Shown: positions 21,160 through 30,987, counted from the first letter of the stretch. The stretch: 64,000 nt of DNA from Shinella zoogloeoides (GCF_020883495.1 NZ_CP086610.1:3783501-3847500); one strand, 5' to 3'. Notes: generated by a model from the sequence alone, not told the origin. Made by a program: numbers and translations.

Positions 21160-21588
21160 TTACGGATAGATGACGCCCTTGCGCAGGATGACATTGGCGT
21201 AGAGCCGCGCTTCGCTGGTCTGCACCAGCGTATGGGCGGCGCGCACGCGGTTGTAGAAATCCGCGCCGACCAGCGGCACGACCGCACGCTTCGGTTCATG
21301 GGCCGCGCAGCAGTCGATGATCTCGCGATGCACCGGCTCCAGCGTGTCGCGCTCCTGCCGATAGGTCGAGCGGAAGATCGCCTCTTCCACGAAATCGTCG
21401 ACGGGCAGGACGGAGAGAATGGCGTTGAGCGCGGGGATCAGCGCCACGCCGTCGAGGCGCACCAGCCGGCGGGCATGCTCGACGCCGGGATAGTTGCCGT
21501 CGACGATGGCGATCTCGTCGCCGTGGCCCATGGCGCGCAGGGTGGAGAGCAGTTCGGGGCTGAGGATGGGGTCGAGGCCTTTCAGCAT
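21160..21588 (-). CDS. RbsD/FucU-family sugar mutarotase
   Basis: 142 residues. MLKGLDPILSPELLSTLRAM, GHGDEIAIVDGNYP and the C-terminal RLYANVILRKGVIYP are the RbsD/FucU hallmarks, including the catalytic His in GHGDE and the YAN motif. The enzyme interconverts ring or anomeric forms of a sugar. Its ATG overlaps the stop of the ROK gene (TGATG), so the two are translationally coupled. With frcBCAK next door, a role with fructose or a related ketose is an inference. Confidence 0.9.
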   Translation of the reverse strand: MLKGLDPILSPELLSTLRAMGHGDEIAIVDGNYPGVEHARRLVRLDGVALIPALNAILSVLPVDDFVEEAIFRSTYRQERDTLEPVHREIIDCCAAHEPKRAVVPLVGADFYNRVRAAHTLVQTSEARLYANVILRKGVIYP

Positions 21589-22817
21589 CAGGCAAGCTCC
21601 TTGAAGAGGACGTTCTGGTCCGGCAGGTAACGGGAAAAGAGCGGCAGGCTCGCCCCGCCGATCGAGCGGGCGCTGCTGCCGACGGCGCCCTCGACGATCT
21701 CGGGCAGGGTGACGCCCTGCAGGTCGAGCCGGTCGATGGCGGCCCGCGTCTCCGCGACGACGCGCGCGCGCACCCAGCCCGGAAAGCCCCCGTCGATGAC
21801 GACGGCGGAAAAGTCGATAACGGAGGCCGAGGCGACGACGGCCTGGGCGAGCGCGGCCGCCATGTCCTCGATCCAGATGTCGAGCGGCGCGCCGAAATCG
21901 ACCCAGCCGTCGGGCGAATACCAGAGCGGGCTGGGGTCGATGCCATGCTCGCGCAGGAGGTTTTCCAGCCGGTAGATCGAGGCGATCTTGAGAAGCTGCA
22001 CCGTCTCGCCGTTGCGGCCCTGCACGGGCAGCGGGCCGATGGCGCCGGCTGTGCCGGTGCGCCCGGTGAAGAGCGCGGAATTCAGCACCACGCCGCCGCC
22101 GATGAAGGAGCCGATGAAGAGATAGAGGAAATCGGGATATTGCGGGCCGAGGCCGAAGACGAGTTCGGCGGCGCAGGCGCTGGTGGCGTCGTTCTGCAGC
22201 ATGACCGGGTAGGACACGCGCCGGACGATCTCCGCCTCGAGATCGACGCCGCGCCACTGGTCCATGTCCTCCTGCGGCGCGCCCACCTCGCTCGCCCAGC
22301 TCCAAAGCTCGAAGGGCGCGGCGACGCCGAAGCCGGTAATGCGGGCGCGCTCGGCGGGCGTGATCATCGCCTCCAGCTCCGCAAGCCCCTCCTCGACGAA
22401 GGAAAGCAGCGGGCCGGGCATGGGATAGGCATAGGTGCGGCGCACCTGCCGGCGGATGCCGCCGACGAAATCCATCATCACGAGGTCGGCGCTGCGCCGG
22501 CCGATCTTCAGGCCGAAGGAATAGACGGCATCCGGGTTGAGCAGCATGGGAACGGAAGGCTGGCCCACCTTGCCGCGCATCGGCGCGCCGCGCATCAAAA
22601 GCCCCTCGGCCTCCAGCGCGCGCATGATGACGGTGACGGTCTGGGCCGAAAGCCCGCTGCGCCGGGCGATCTCGGCCTTGGAAAGGCTGCCGTGCCGACG
22701 CACCAGCGACATGACGAGGCGCTCGTTATAGGCGCGCACGCGCACCTGGTTGGCGCCCCCGCTCGGATCGAGGATTTCGGCCGGCGACGCGGGTGCCGGC
22801 GCGGCATTCTTTGTCAT
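21588..22817 (-). CDS. frcR: ROK-family repressor, likely FrcR
   Basis: 409 residues: N-terminal winged helix (about 40-95, LSKAEIARRSGLSAQTVTVI) and a sugar-kinase-like ROK domain with GSFIGGGVVLNSALFTG. It is divergent from frcB, the arrangement of frcR in Sinorhizobium. The usual ROK zinc signature (His, then C-x-C-G-x-x-G-C) is absent; the equivalent stretch reads GTAGAIGPLPVQGRNGE. Start context GGGAGGAGACGATG is strong. Confidence 0.82.
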   Translation of the reverse strand: MTKNAAPAPASPAEILDPSGGANQVRVRAYNERLVMSLVRRHGSLSKAEIARRSGLSAQTVTVIMRALEAEGLLMRGAPMRGKVGQPSVPMLLNPDAVYSFGLKIGRRSADLVMMDFVGGIRRQVRRTYAYPMPGPLLSFVEEGLAELEAMITPAERARITGFGVAAPFELWSWASEVGAPQEDMDQWRGVDLEAEIVRRVSYPVMLQNDATSACAAELVFGLGPQYPDFLYLFIGSFIGGGVVLNSALFTGRTGTAGAIGPLPVQGRNGETVQLLKIASIYRLENLLREHGIDPSPLWYSPDGWVDFGAPLDIWIEDMAAALAQAVVASASVIDFSAVVIDGGFPGWVRARVVAETRAAIDRLDLQGVTLPEIVEGAVGSSARSIGGASLPLFSRYLPDQNVLFKELA

Positions 22818-22942
22818 CGTCTCCTCCCGTCCCGGTGCAGGTGCAAATCGCCCCCTCCGGTCCTCTTATAAGCTGGCGTTCCGCTCTTCCACCGGAAACG
22901 TTGCAGCCGGGCCTTCGCCCGCTCTTTGCCGAAGCATGACAC

Positions 22943-22979
22943 ATCGAATTAATAATTCAATTCGATTTATTTATTGACA
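22943..22979. promoter_or_regulatory. frcB promoter region with inverted repeat
   Basis: ATCGAATT-N8-AATTCGAT (22943-22966) is an 8-bp perfect inverted repeat directly upstream of a TTGACA (22974-22979). It lies in the 285-bp gap between frcR and frcB and is the best candidate for the ROK operator. The rest of the gap holds no gene. Confidence 0.55.
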
Positions 22980-23102
22980 GGTTTTTCTTTTGATGGTCTT
23001 CTCTGCCACGGAAGCAAGGTCGGCCGGAGGAGGAACCCCGGCCCCTGCGACCGGATGGCCCCGGGAGAGGGGCGCATCCCGTTTCGTCCTTGGGAGGATT
23101 AC

Positions 23103-24128
23103 ATGAAGAAGACGATCGTTTCCGCCGCTCTCGGCGCGCTTGCGCTTGGCGTGGCCTTCTCGTCCCCGGCCGCCGCCGCAGACGTCACCGCCTGCCTGAT
23201 CACCAAGACCGACACCAATCCCTTCTTCGTCAAGATGAAGGAAGGCGCCGAAGCCAAGGCCAAGGAACTCGGCGTCACGCTGAAGGCCTATGCCGGCAAG
23301 ATCGACGGCGACTCGGAAAGCCAGGTCGCGGCCATCGAGACCTGCATCGCGGATGGCGCGAAGGGCATCCTGATCACCGCTTCGGACACCAAGGGCATCG
23401 TTCCCTCGGTCCAGAAGGCGCGTGACGCCGGCCTTCTCGTCATCGCGCTCGACACGCCGCTCGAGCCGCTCGACGCCGCCGACATGACCTTCGCCACCGA
23501 CAACCTGCTCGCTGGCGAATTGATCGGCAAGTGGGCGGCCGCCACGCTCGGCGACGGTGCGAAGGACGCCCGGATCGCCTTCCTGAACCTGACCCCCTCG
23601 CAGCCGTCGGTCGACGTCCTGCGCAACCAGGGCTTCATGAAGGGCTTCGGCATCGACGTGAAGGACATCACCAAGATCGGCGACGAGGACGACCCGCGCA
23701 TCGTCGGCCATGACGTGACCAACGGCAACGAGGAAGGCGGCCGCACCGCCATGGAAAACCTCCTGCAGAAGGATCCGTCCATCAACGTCGTCCACACCAT
23801 CAACGAACCGGCCGCTGCCGGCGCCTATGAGGCGCTGAAGGCCGTCGGCAAGGAGAAGGACGTGCTGATCGTTTCGGTCGACGGCGGTTGCCCGGGCGTG
23901 CAGAACGTCATCGACGGCGTCATCGGCGCGACCTCGCAGCAGTATCCGCTGATGATGGCTTCCCTCGGCATTGAGGCGATCAAGAAGTTCGCCGACACGG
24001 GTGAAAAGCCCAAGGCAACCGAAGGCAAGGACTTCTTCGACACGGGCGTCGCGCTCGTCACCGACAAGCCGGCCGCAGGCGTCGAATCCATCGACACCAA
24101 GACCGGCAAGGACAAGTGCTGGGGCTAA
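23103..24128 (+). CDS. frcB: Fructose ABC transporter substrate-binding protein
   Basis: 341 residues. Sec signal peptide (residues 1-24, ending SPAAAA) followed by a periplasmic-binding fold of the ribose/fructose class: [40 protein letters not shown] and [20 protein letters not shown]. It captures the sugar for FrcCA. GGGAGGATTACATG is a strong ribosome site. The order frcB-frcC-frcA-frcK with divergent frcR matches the Sinorhizobium fructose operon. Confidence 0.88.
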   Translation: MKKTIVSAALGALALGVAFSSPAAAADVTACLITKTDTNPFFVKMKEGAEAKAKELGVTLKAYAGKIDGDSESQVAAIETCIADGAKGILITASDTKGIVPSVQKARDAGLLVIALDTPLEPLDAADMTFATDNLLAGELIGKWAAATLGDGAKDARIAFLNLTPSQPSVDVLRNQGFMKGFGIDVKDITKIGDEDDPRIVGHDVTNGNEEGGRTAMENLLQKDPSINVVHTINEPAAAGAYEALKAVGKEKDVLIVSVDGGCPGVQNVIDGVIGATSQQYPLMMASLGIEAIKKFADTGEKPKATEGKDFFDTGVALVTDKPAAGVESIDTKTGKDKCWG

Positions 24129-24136
24129 GACCCGGC

Positions 24137-24161
24137 GCCGGCCCGGCATGACCGGGCCGGC
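24137..24161 (+). terminator. Intercistronic hairpin between frcB and frcC
   Basis: GCCGGCCCGG-CATGA-CCGGGCCGGC is a 10-bp perfect stem eight bases after the frcB stop, with no T run. Such stems protect and over-express the binding-protein message relative to the membrane genes. The following 220 bp to frcC contains no gene I can support. Confidence 0.65.
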
Positions 24162-24384
24162 CATCCGCCATGGACGGATCGGGCAGCGCCGGACGCGCCC
24201 GAAGCTTTTGACAATCGCGAAGAGACGTGGGCACCTTTCCTTGCGGAGCGGCGGCGATGATCGCGGCCGTCCCGCAGGGGGCCTGCGGCAGGCGGCGGAT
24301 GCGCAAGGCGTCTTCCGATGCGTCCATGCATGATTTCATCCGGTAACGCCGCGACGGTCGGCATACGGAAGGGAGGACAGGATC

Positions 24385-25476
24385 ATGAGCGAAGCAACGA
24401 CGGCCTCACAGCCCTCGCAACCCTCGCAGGAATTCGAGAAGGTGCTGACAGGCAGCGCGACGCAGGTCGCATCCTTCGACACGCACGACAAGACGCCCAT
24501 CCAGAGGTTTCAGCACTTCCTGCACGGCAGCCCCTCGGCGGTGCCGCTCATCGTGCTCGTGCTGTCGGTCGCGATCTTCGGCGTCATTCTCGGCGGAAAA
24601 TTCTTCTCCGCCTTCACGCTGACGCTCATCCTCCAGCAGGTGGCGATCGTCGGCATCGTCGGCGCGGCGCAGACGCTGGTGATCCTCACCGCCGGCATCG
24701 ACCTTTCGGTCGGCGCGATCATGGTGCTCTCCTCGGTCGTCATGGGCCAGTTCACCTTCCGCTACGGCCTGCCGCCGGTGGTGGCGGTCGCCTGCGGCCT
24801 CGCCTGCGGCGCGCTTTGCGGCTATATCAACGGCCTGCTCGTCGCCCGCATGAAGCTGCCGCCCTTCATCGTCACGCTTGGCATGTGGCAGATCATCCTG
24901 GCGTCCAATTTCCTCTATTCGGCCAACGAGACGATCCGCTCGCAGGACATCGCCACGAACGCCCCGCTGCTGCAGTTCTTCGGCAACAACCTCAAGCTCG
25001 GCAGCGCCGTCTTCACCTATGGCGTCATCGCCATGGTGCTGCTCGTCGCCGTGCTCTGGTACGTCTTGAACCACACCGCCTGGGGCCGTCATGTCTATGC
25101 GGTCGGCGACGACCCGGACGCGGCGGAGCTTGCCGGCGTCAACGTCAAGCGCATGCTGGTCTCGGTCTATACGCTGTCCGGTCTCATCTGCGCGCTCGCC
25201 GGCTGGGCGCTCATCGGCCGCATCGGCTCGGTCTCGCCCACCGCCGGCCAGTTCGCCAATATCGAATCCATCACCGCCGTGGTGATCGGCGGCCTCTCGC
25301 TCTTCGGCGGGCGCGGCTCCATTCTCGGCATGATCTTCGGCGCGCTCATCGTCGGCGTCTTCTCGCTCGGCCTTCGCCTCATCGGCACGGACCCGCAATG
25401 GACCTATCTCCTGATCGGCGTCCTCATCATCTCGGCAGTCGCAATCGACCAGTGGATCAGAAAGGTAGCAGGCTGA
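24385..25476 (+). CDS. frcC: Fructose ABC transporter permease
   Basis: 363 residues with about nine or ten membrane segments of the BPD_transp_2 (RbsC) type. TAGIDLSVGAIMVLSSVVMG is the conserved RbsC segment, GDDPDAAELAGVNVKRML is the EAA-like cytoplasmic loop and GGLSLFGGRGS is typical of sugar permeases. An extended soluble N-terminus (about 45 residues, rich in Gln and Ser) precedes the first membrane segment. Ribosome site GGGAGGACAGGATC. Confidence 0.88.
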   Translation: MSEATTASQPSQPSQEFEKVLTGSATQVASFDTHDKTPIQRFQHFLHGSPSAVPLIVLVLSVAIFGVILGGKFFSAFTLTLILQQVAIVGIVGAAQTLVILTAGIDLSVGAIMVLSSVVMGQFTFRYGLPPVVAVACGLACGALCGYINGLLVARMKLPPFIVTLGMWQIILASNFLYSANETIRSQDIATNAPLLQFFGNNLKLGSAVFTYGVIAMVLLVAVLWYVLNHTAWGRHVYAVGDDPDAAELAGVNVKRMLVSVYTLSGLICALAGWALIGRIGSVSPTAGQFANIESITAVVIGGLSLFGGRGSILGMIFGALIVGVFSLGLRLIGTDPQWTYLLIGVLIISAVAIDQWIRKVAG

Positions 25477-26252
25477 TGGCTCTCGAACCCATTCTCACCG
25501 CACGCGGTCTCGTCAAGCGCTACGGCCGCGTCACCGCCCTCGACAATGCCGATTTCGACCTCTATCCCGGCGAAATCCTCGCCGTGATCGGCGACAACGG
25601 CGCGGGCAAGTCCTCGATGATCAAGGCCATTTCCGGCGCCATCACGCCGGACGAGGGCGAGATCAAACTCGAAGGTAAGCCCGTCACCTTCCGCTCGCCC
25701 ATCGAGGCGCGCAAGGCCGGCATCGAGACCGTCTACCAGAACCTCGCGCTCTCGCCGGCGCTGTCGATTGCCGACAACATGTTCCTCGGCCGCGAGATCA
25801 GGAAGCCCGGCGTCATGGGCAGCATGTTCCGCAAGCTCGACCGCGGCGCGATGGAAAAGTTCGCCCGCGACAAGCTCTCCGAACTCGGCCTGATGACCAT
25901 CCAGAACATCAACCAGGCGGTGGAGACCCTTTCGGGCGGCCAGCGTCAGGGCGTGGCCGTGGCCCGCGCGGCGGCCTTCGGCTCGAAGGTCATCATCCTC
26001 GACGAGCCGACGGCGGCGCTCGGCGTCAAGGAGAGCCGGCGCGTGCTGGAACTCATCCTCGATGTGCGCCGTCGCGGCATTCCGATCGTGCTGATCTCGC
26101 ACAACATGCCGCATGTCTTCGAGGTGGCGGACCGTATCCATATCCACCGCCTCGGCCGTCGCCTCACCGTCATCAACCCGAAGGACTATACCATGTCCGA
26201 CGCGGTCGCCTTCATGACGGGGGCCAAGGTGCCGGAGGCCGTCGCGGCATGA
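25476..26252 (+). CDS. frcA: Fructose ABC transporter ATP-binding protein
   Basis: 258 residues, a single ABC domain. Walker A is GDNGAGKSS (about residue 39), the signature is LSGGQRQGVAVARAAAFG and Walker B is VIILDEPTAALG. Most ribose-type systems use a fused double ABC protein; the short single-domain form is typical of FrcA. Its ATG overlaps the frcC stop (TGATG). Confidence 0.9.
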   Translation: MALEPILTARGLVKRYGRVTALDNADFDLYPGEILAVIGDNGAGKSSMIKAISGAITPDEGEIKLEGKPVTFRSPIEARKAGIETVYQNLALSPALSIADNMFLGREIRKPGVMGSMFRKLDRGAMEKFARDKLSELGLMTIQNINQAVETLSGGQRQGVAVARAAAFGSKVIILDEPTAALGVKESRRVLELILDVRRRGIPIVLISHNMPHVFEVADRIHIHRLGRRLTVINPKDYTMSDAVAFMTGAKVPEAVAA

Positions 26253-26872
26253 TTTCGCCCGCCACCATCGTGGATGCAATAACGCGGCGCGCGGGAGACG
26301 CGCGCCGCTTCCTCGTCGGTCTCGCCGGCCCGCCGGCGGCCGGCAAGTCGACGCTGGCGCAAGCCCTTCGCGATGGCCTCGCCGCCCGTGGCGAGAGTGC
26401 CGAAATCCTGCCGATGGACGGCTTCCATATGGATGACGGCCTGCTTGCGGCGCGCGGCCTCCTGCAGCGCAAGGGCGCGCCGGAAACCTTCGATGCGCGC
26501 GGCTTCATCGATATCGTCCACGCCCTGAAGCGGGCGGAAGGCGAGGTGCTGGTTCCGGTCTTCGACCGTTCGCGCGAAATCGCCCTCAACGCCGCGCGCG
26601 CCATCCCGCAGGAGACACGGTTCATCCTCGCGGAAGGCAATTACCTGCTCTTCAGGGATGCGCCGTGGGACCGGCTCGACGGTCTCTTCGACTTCACCAT
26701 CTTCGTCGGCCCGCCCTATGCTGTGCTGGAAGAGCGGCTGCGCCAGCGCTGGCAGGGCTATGCGCTGCCCGAGGACCAGATCGGCTGGAAGCTCTACGGT
26801 AACGACCTGCCGAACGGAAAGCGCATCCTGGAGAACTCCCGCCCCGCCGATCTCCATATCGACCTCTTTTGA
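26249..26872 (+). CDS. frcK: FrcK-like P-loop kinase
   Basis: 207 residues. The P-loop [12 protein letters not shown] (about residues 27-38) and the following MDGFHMDD motif resemble uridine/pantothenate-kinase-type small-molecule kinases. It overlaps frcA by 4 bp (ATGA), as frcK does in Sinorhizobium. It is thought to be a kinase of the fructose pathway, but its substrate is not shown by the sequence. Confidence 0.82.
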   Translation: MISPATIVDAITRRAGDARRFLVGLAGPPAAGKSTLAQALRDGLAARGESAEILPMDGFHMDDGLLAARGLLQRKGAPETFDARGFIDIVHALKRAEGEVLVPVFDRSREIALNAARAIPQETRFILAEGNYLLFRDAPWDRLDGLFDFTIFVGPPYAVLEERLRQRWQGYALPEDQIGWKLYGNDLPNGKRILENSRPADLHIDLF

Positions 26873-26930
26873 GGAATTGTCGGTCGTCCCTTCGGGTGCT
26901 ATCGCAACGCCAGAGACTGGAGAGACGCCG

Positions 26931-27971
26931 ATGACCACCGAAATCACCATCCGCCGGCCGGACGACTGGCACCTGCACCTGCGCGACGGCGCTATGCTCG
27001 AAGGCGTGATCGGCGACACCAGCCGCCATTTCGCCCGCGCCATCATCATGCCGAACCTCGTGCCGCCGGTCGTCACCACCGCCGACGCGGCCGCCTACCG
27101 CGACCGCATCCTCGCCGCCGTGCCGAAGGGCGACCGCTTCGAGCCGCTGATGACGCTCTATCTCACCGAGCACACCAATCCCGACGACGTCGAGGCTGGC
27201 TACAAGAGCGGCCTGATCCGCGCGGTGAAGCTGTATCCCGCCGGCGCGACGACCAATTCCCATGGCGGCGTGCGCGACATGGACAAGGCGATGCCGGTGC
27301 TGGAGCGCATGGCGAAGATCGGCCTGACGCTGTGTGTTCATGGCGAGGTCACGACGCCGGAGGTCGACATCTTCGACCGTGAGGCTGTGTTCATCGAGAC
27401 GGTGTTGGATCCGCTGCGCAAGCGCCTGCCCGAGCTGCGCGTGACCATGGAGCATGTGACGACGAAGAACGGCGTCGACTACATCAAGGCGGCGAAGGAG
27501 AACCTCGCCGGCTCGATCACCACGCACCACCTGATCATCAACCGCAACGCCATCCTCGTCGGCGGCATCAAGCCGCATTATTACTGCCTGCCCGTCGCCA
27601 AGCGCGAGGAGCATCGGCTGGCCCTGCGCGCCGCCGCCACCTCCGGTGACAGGCGCTTCTTCCTCGGCACGGACAGCGCGCCGCATATCGACCCATTGAA
27701 GGAATGCGCCTGCGGCTGCGCCGGCGTCTATACCTCGATCAACACGATGAGCTGCCTTGCCCATGTCTTCGAACAGGACGGCGCGCTCGACAGGCTCGAA
27801 GCCTTCGCCTCGCTGAACGGCCCGGCCTGGTACGGCCTGCCGGCCAACGAGGAGACGATCCGCCTCGTCAGGCGCGAGGCGGCGGTGGCCTTCCCGGCGA
27901 AGATCGAGACGGGAGCGGGGCCGGTGACGGTGTTCGACCCGATGTTCCCGCTCCACTGGGACGTCGCCTGA
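26931..27971 (+). CDS. pyrC: Dihydroorotase
   Basis: 346 residues, class II dihydroorotase of pyrimidine synthesis. The metal-binding H-x-H is in [10 protein letters not shown], the carboxylated Lys in [13 protein letters not shown], further ligands in [11 protein letters not shown] and MEHVTT, and the catalytic Asp in [10 protein letters not shown]. The start at 26931 follows GGAGAGACGCCG. It follows frcK by 58 bp. Confidence 0.96.
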   Translation: MTTEITIRRPDDWHLHLRDGAMLEGVIGDTSRHFARAIIMPNLVPPVVTTADAAAYRDRILAAVPKGDRFEPLMTLYLTEHTNPDDVEAGYKSGLIRAVKLYPAGATTNSHGGVRDMDKAMPVLERMAKIGLTLCVHGEVTTPEVDIFDREAVFIETVLDPLRKRLPELRVTMEHVTTKNGVDYIKAAKENLAGSITTHHLIINRNAILVGGIKPHYYCLPVAKREEHRLALRAAATSGDRRFFLGTDSAPHIDPLKECACGCAGVYTSINTMSCLAHVFEQDGALDRLEAFASLNGPAWYGLPANEETIRLVRREAAVAFPAKIETGAGPVTVFDPMFPLHWDVA

Positions 27972-27990
27972 CGGCCGGAGACGGCCGTCA
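27969..27990. terminator. Palindrome carrying both stop codons of pyrC and the DoxX gene
   Basis: TGACGGCCG-GAGA-CGGCCGTCA is a 9-bp perfect stem. Its first three bases are the pyrC stop and its last three, read on the minus strand, are the stop of the converging DoxX gene. It can terminate in both directions, though T runs are lacking. Confidence 0.65.
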
Positions 27991-28437
27991 GAACTGGCGG
28001 CCGAGCTTCGCGTCCACCGAATGGCGGTTCGCGCCGCGGATGACGAAGAACAGCATGATCAGCATCCAGAGGATGGACTTCTCCGCGCCGGCCAGGCCCT
28101 CGCTCCGCACGATGCCGTGGAAATGGGCGGTGACGGCGAGAACGATCATCGCGGCGAAGGCGGCCGGGCGCGTGAAGAGGCCGATGGCGATCAGGATGCC
28201 GCCGAAGAATTCGGTGGCCGCAAGCAGCGGCGACCAGAAGACGCCCGGATAGAAGCCGAGATGCTCGACCATGCTGGTCATCCCGAAGGGATCGAGGATC
28301 TTGCCGTAGCCATGGGTGGCGAGAAGCGCGCCGGCGGCGACGCGCAGCAGCGTTTCCGCGCTTTCGTGCAGCGCTGAATAGAGGCCGCCGAGCACGGGGA
28401 TGATGAGACGGGGGCGGCTGGTGGCAGGCTCGGTCAT
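27988..28437 (-). CDS. DoxX-family membrane protein
   Basis: 149 residues with four membrane segments. LLRVAAGALLATHGYGKILD, EFFGGILIAIGLFTRPAAF and ILWMLIMLFFVIRG are the DoxX pattern. DoxX proteins are small inner-membrane proteins linked to redox or sulfur stress; the role here is unknown. The start follows CAGGAGACCGCC. Confidence 0.85.
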   Translation of the reverse strand: MTEPATSRPRLIIPVLGGLYSALHESAETLLRVAAGALLATHGYGKILDPFGMTSMVEHLGFYPGVFWSPLLAATEFFGGILIAIGLFTRPAAFAAMIVLAVTAHFHGIVRSEGLAGAEKSILWMLIMLFFVIRGANRHSVDAKLGRQF

Positions 28438-28620
28438 GGCGGTCTCCTGTCGGAACGTTGCGATGCGCCACCTCTGTTTCACGAATCGCGCAACGACAAG
28501 ATGCTCGCCCGGAAAAACATGACAAATCAAGGTGACATTTCCGTGAGGCTATAGTCGCCGGGCGCGTGCCAAGCCGCGTCCGCTGCTATATGCTGCGGGC
28601 CGCCGACGAAGGAGGTCGCC

Positions 28621-28920
28621 ATGTCCGGGCAAAAGCCGCGCGTTTCCATTCTCTATTGTACGCAATGCAACTGGCTGCTGCGGGCCGGCTGGATGGCGCA
28701 GGAGCTGCTCTCGACCTTTTCCGACGCGCTCGGCGAGGTCGCCCTCATTCCGGGCACCGGCGGCAATTTCGAGATCCGCGTCGGCGATGCGCTCGTCTGG
28801 GAACGCAAGCGCGACGGCGGCTTTCCGGGGCCGAAGGAGCTGAAGCAGCGCGTGCGCGACATCATCGAGCCGGGCCGCGATCTCGGCCATACCGACAGGA
28901 CGGACAGCGCCGCCGGCTGA
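28621..28920 (+). CDS. SelT/SelW/SelH (Rdx)-family selenoprotein-like protein
   Basis: 99 residues, thioredoxin-like. The redox motif is Cys13-Thr-Gln-Cys16 in ILYCTQCNWLLRA, with cysteine where the animal homologues have selenocysteine; GTGGNFEIRVG and the late GGFPGPKELKQRVRD are typical of the family. Probably a small cytoplasmic redox protein. Confidence 0.88.
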   Translation: MSGQKPRVSILYCTQCNWLLRAGWMAQELLSTFSDALGEVALIPGTGGNFEIRVGDALVWERKRDGGFPGPKELKQRVRDIIEPGRDLGHTDRTDSAAG

Positions 28921-28926
28921 TGTGAA

Positions 28927-28950
28927 GACGGCGGGCCATGGCCCGCCGTC
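28927..28950. terminator. Terminator-like palindrome between converging genes
   Basis: GACGGCGGG-CCATGG-CCCGCCGTC is a perfect 24-bp palindrome between the Rdx gene and the converging BA14K-like gene. No T run follows. Confidence 0.5.
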
Positions 28951-28975
28951 CGAATGAAGGTTTTACCGCCCGGCC

Positions 28976-29365
28976 TCACCGGTAGGGCGAATAGCAGACC
29001 CGGTAGACGCCGCCGCCGGCATGGTAGCGGTTGGTATAGGGATCGTAGGTGCGGTAGCGGTTGAGGCACCAGCGCACATGGGCGTTGCGTCCGCCGCCAT
29101 AATAGCGCGGCCGCTCGTAGCGCGGGCGATAGTAGCGGCGCTCCTCGCCGTAATACGGGCGATGATGGCGGCGATAGTAGCGCGGCCGCTCATAGCCGCA
29201 GTCGTCGCCAATGCAGAACTCCACCTGCGCCTTGGTGACGTCGCTCTTCGCCTGGGCCTTCATGTCCGGCACGGCGAGCGGGGCGGCTCCGGCCGCCCCC
29301 ATGGGCGCGATGGCCGATGCAATGCCCATCGCGCACCCAAAAACGAGATTTCGAATCCTTGTCAT
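28976..29365 (-). CDS. BA14K-like exported protein
   Basis: 129 residues with a signal peptide (about 1-28, MTRIRNLVFGCAMGIASAIA) and a very Tyr/Arg-rich middle of repeated PRYYR-like units (RPRYYRRHHRPYYGEERRYY). The C-terminal WCLNRYRTYDPYTNRY ending RVCYSPYR matches the BA14K module (C...RYRSYDP...C) of rhizobial and Brucella surface proteins. Likely periplasmic or envelope-bound; function unknown. Confidence 0.75.
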   Translation of the reverse strand: MTRIRNLVFGCAMGIASAIAPMGAAGAAPLAVPDMKAQAKSDVTKAQVEFCIGDDCGYERPRYYRRHHRPYYGEERRYYRPRYERPRYYGGGRNAHVRWCLNRYRTYDPYTNRYHAGGGVYRVCYSPYR

Positions 29366-29513
29366 GTGATCCTCACTGGTTCTGGCGGGAATTCTCCCTG
29401 TAACGTCCCTGCTTTGCATTCCATTCACGCATTTTGTTTTATTGATGATCGCGACCGCGCATGAACGGGATGTATCGCCGGATCGTCGATCCGCAAGAGG
29501 CAGAGGTGAACGC

Positions 29514-30944
29514 ATGAGCCTGAAATTCGGAACCAGCGGCCTGAGAGGGCTTTCGGTGGACCTCGAAGGGCCGGCGAGCGCGCTCTACGCCACGGCTTTC
29601 GCGCGCCACCTGCTGGCGGCGGGCCATGCGCAGCCGGGCGACGAAATCCTGGTCGGCCGCGATTTCCGTGCTTCCAGCCCCGCCATCTCGGCCATCGCCA
29701 TCGCCGCGCTGCGCAAAGCCGGCCTTGCTCCGCGCGACTGCGGCGAGCTGCCGACCCCGGCCCTTGCCCTTCTCGGCCTCGCGCGCAAGGCCGCCTGCCT
29801 GATGGTGACCGGCTCGCACATTCCCGCCGACCGCAACGGCATCAAGTTCTACCGGCCGGACGGCGAGATCGACAAGACCGACGAGGCCGCCATCACCGCC
29901 GCCGCCGAGGCGATCCGCGCCGAGGGCACGGTCTCCGACGCCGCACGGGAGACGGCCGAGGATATGGGCGCCGCCGCAATGGCGCTCTACGGCGCGCGCA
30001 ACCGCCAGCTCCTGCCGGACGGCAGCCTTGCCGGCCTGCGCATCGGCGTCTACCAGCACTCGACCGTGGCGCGCGACCTCTTCGTCTCGGTGCTCGCCCA
30101 TTATGGCGCGGATGTCGTTGCGCTCGGCCGCTCGGAAACCTTCATCCCGGTCGATACGGAGGCTGTCTCCCCGCAGACCGTCGCCCTCCTTCAGGGATGG
30201 GCGGCCGAATACGGCCTCGACGCCATCATTTCCGCCGACGGCGACGGCGACCGGCCGCTGATCACCGATGAGACCGGCACGCCGATTCGCGGCGACCTCG
30301 TGGGCCTTATCGCCAGCCGCTTCCTCGGCGCGCGCGCCATCGCCACGCCCGTCACCTCCAATTCCGGCATCGAGGCGGCCGTGGATGGCGCAGTGCTGCG
30401 CACGCGGGTCGGCTCGCCCTATGTGATCGCGGCGATGAACGAGGCGGTCGCCGCCGGAAAAACGGCCGTCGCCGGCTTCGAGGCGAATGGCGGCACGCTG
30501 ACCGCGACACCCTTTGCGGTGAACGGCCATGTCCTTGCCCCGCTGCCGACCCGTGACAGCCTGATGCCGGTTCTCGCCGTTCTGGCGCTTGCCGCGTCCC
30601 AGAAGCGCCCGCTGTCGCAGATCGCCGCCGGCTTCGCCCTGCCGGCCGCCGCGAGCGACCGGCTGGAGAATTTCCCGGTCGAGACCAGTGCGGCGCTGAT
30701 GGCCGAGCTGCGCTCCGGTCCCGGTCCGCTCGCCGCCTTCCTCGCGCCCATCGGCGTGCCGCAGAAGACGAGCGATATCGACGGCCTGCGCGTGACGCTG
30801 GAGGATGGAAGCGTCGTCCATTTCCGCCCGTCCGGCAACGCGCCGGAAATGCGGTGCTATGTGGAGGCCGCCGACGAGGCCGCCGCCGCGCGGCTTTTGC
30901 AGGCCGGTCTCGGGCGCATTCGCGAATGGGCGGCGGGCCGATAA
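29514..30944 (+). CDS. Phosphohexomutase (phosphomannomutase family)
   Basis: 476 residues. The active-site serine lies in the TGSHIPADRNG loop, the Mg site is ISADGDGDRPL, and the phosphate-binding C-terminal loop is FRPSGNAPEMRCYVE. The enzyme interconverts hexose 1- and 6-phosphates for polysaccharide precursors. Similar rhizobial genes are called noeK or manB; the sugar specificity cannot be read from the sequence. The start at 29514 follows AGAGGTGAACGC. Confidence 0.88.
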   Translation: MSLKFGTSGLRGLSVDLEGPASALYATAFARHLLAAGHAQPGDEILVGRDFRASSPAISAIAIAALRKAGLAPRDCGELPTPALALLGLARKAACLMVTGSHIPADRNGIKFYRPDGEIDKTDEAAITAAAEAIRAEGTVSDAARETAEDMGAAAMALYGARNRQLLPDGSLAGLRIGVYQHSTVARDLFVSVLAHYGADVVALGRSETFIPVDTEAVSPQTVALLQGWAAEYGLDAIISADGDGDRPLITDETGTPIRGDLVGLIASRFLGARAIATPVTSNSGIEAAVDGAVLRTRVGSPYVIAAMNEAVAAGKTAVAGFEANGGTLTATPFAVNGHVLAPLPTRDSLMPVLAVLALAASQKRPLSQIAAGFALPAAASDRLENFPVETSAALMAELRSGPGPLAAFLAPIGVPQKTSDIDGLRVTLEDGSVVHFRPSGNAPEMRCYVEAADEAAAARLLQAGLGRIREWAAGR

Positions 30945-30987
30945 ACAGGCTTTTCGCCAAGCCGTTGCAAAAACTTCAAAAAGCCTG

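Noticed and set aside
24387..25398. Long minus-strand frame opposite frcC, rich in Asp, Glu and His.
   Set aside because: It is the antisense of a membrane permease; the acidic composition is the usual shadow of hydrophobic codons.
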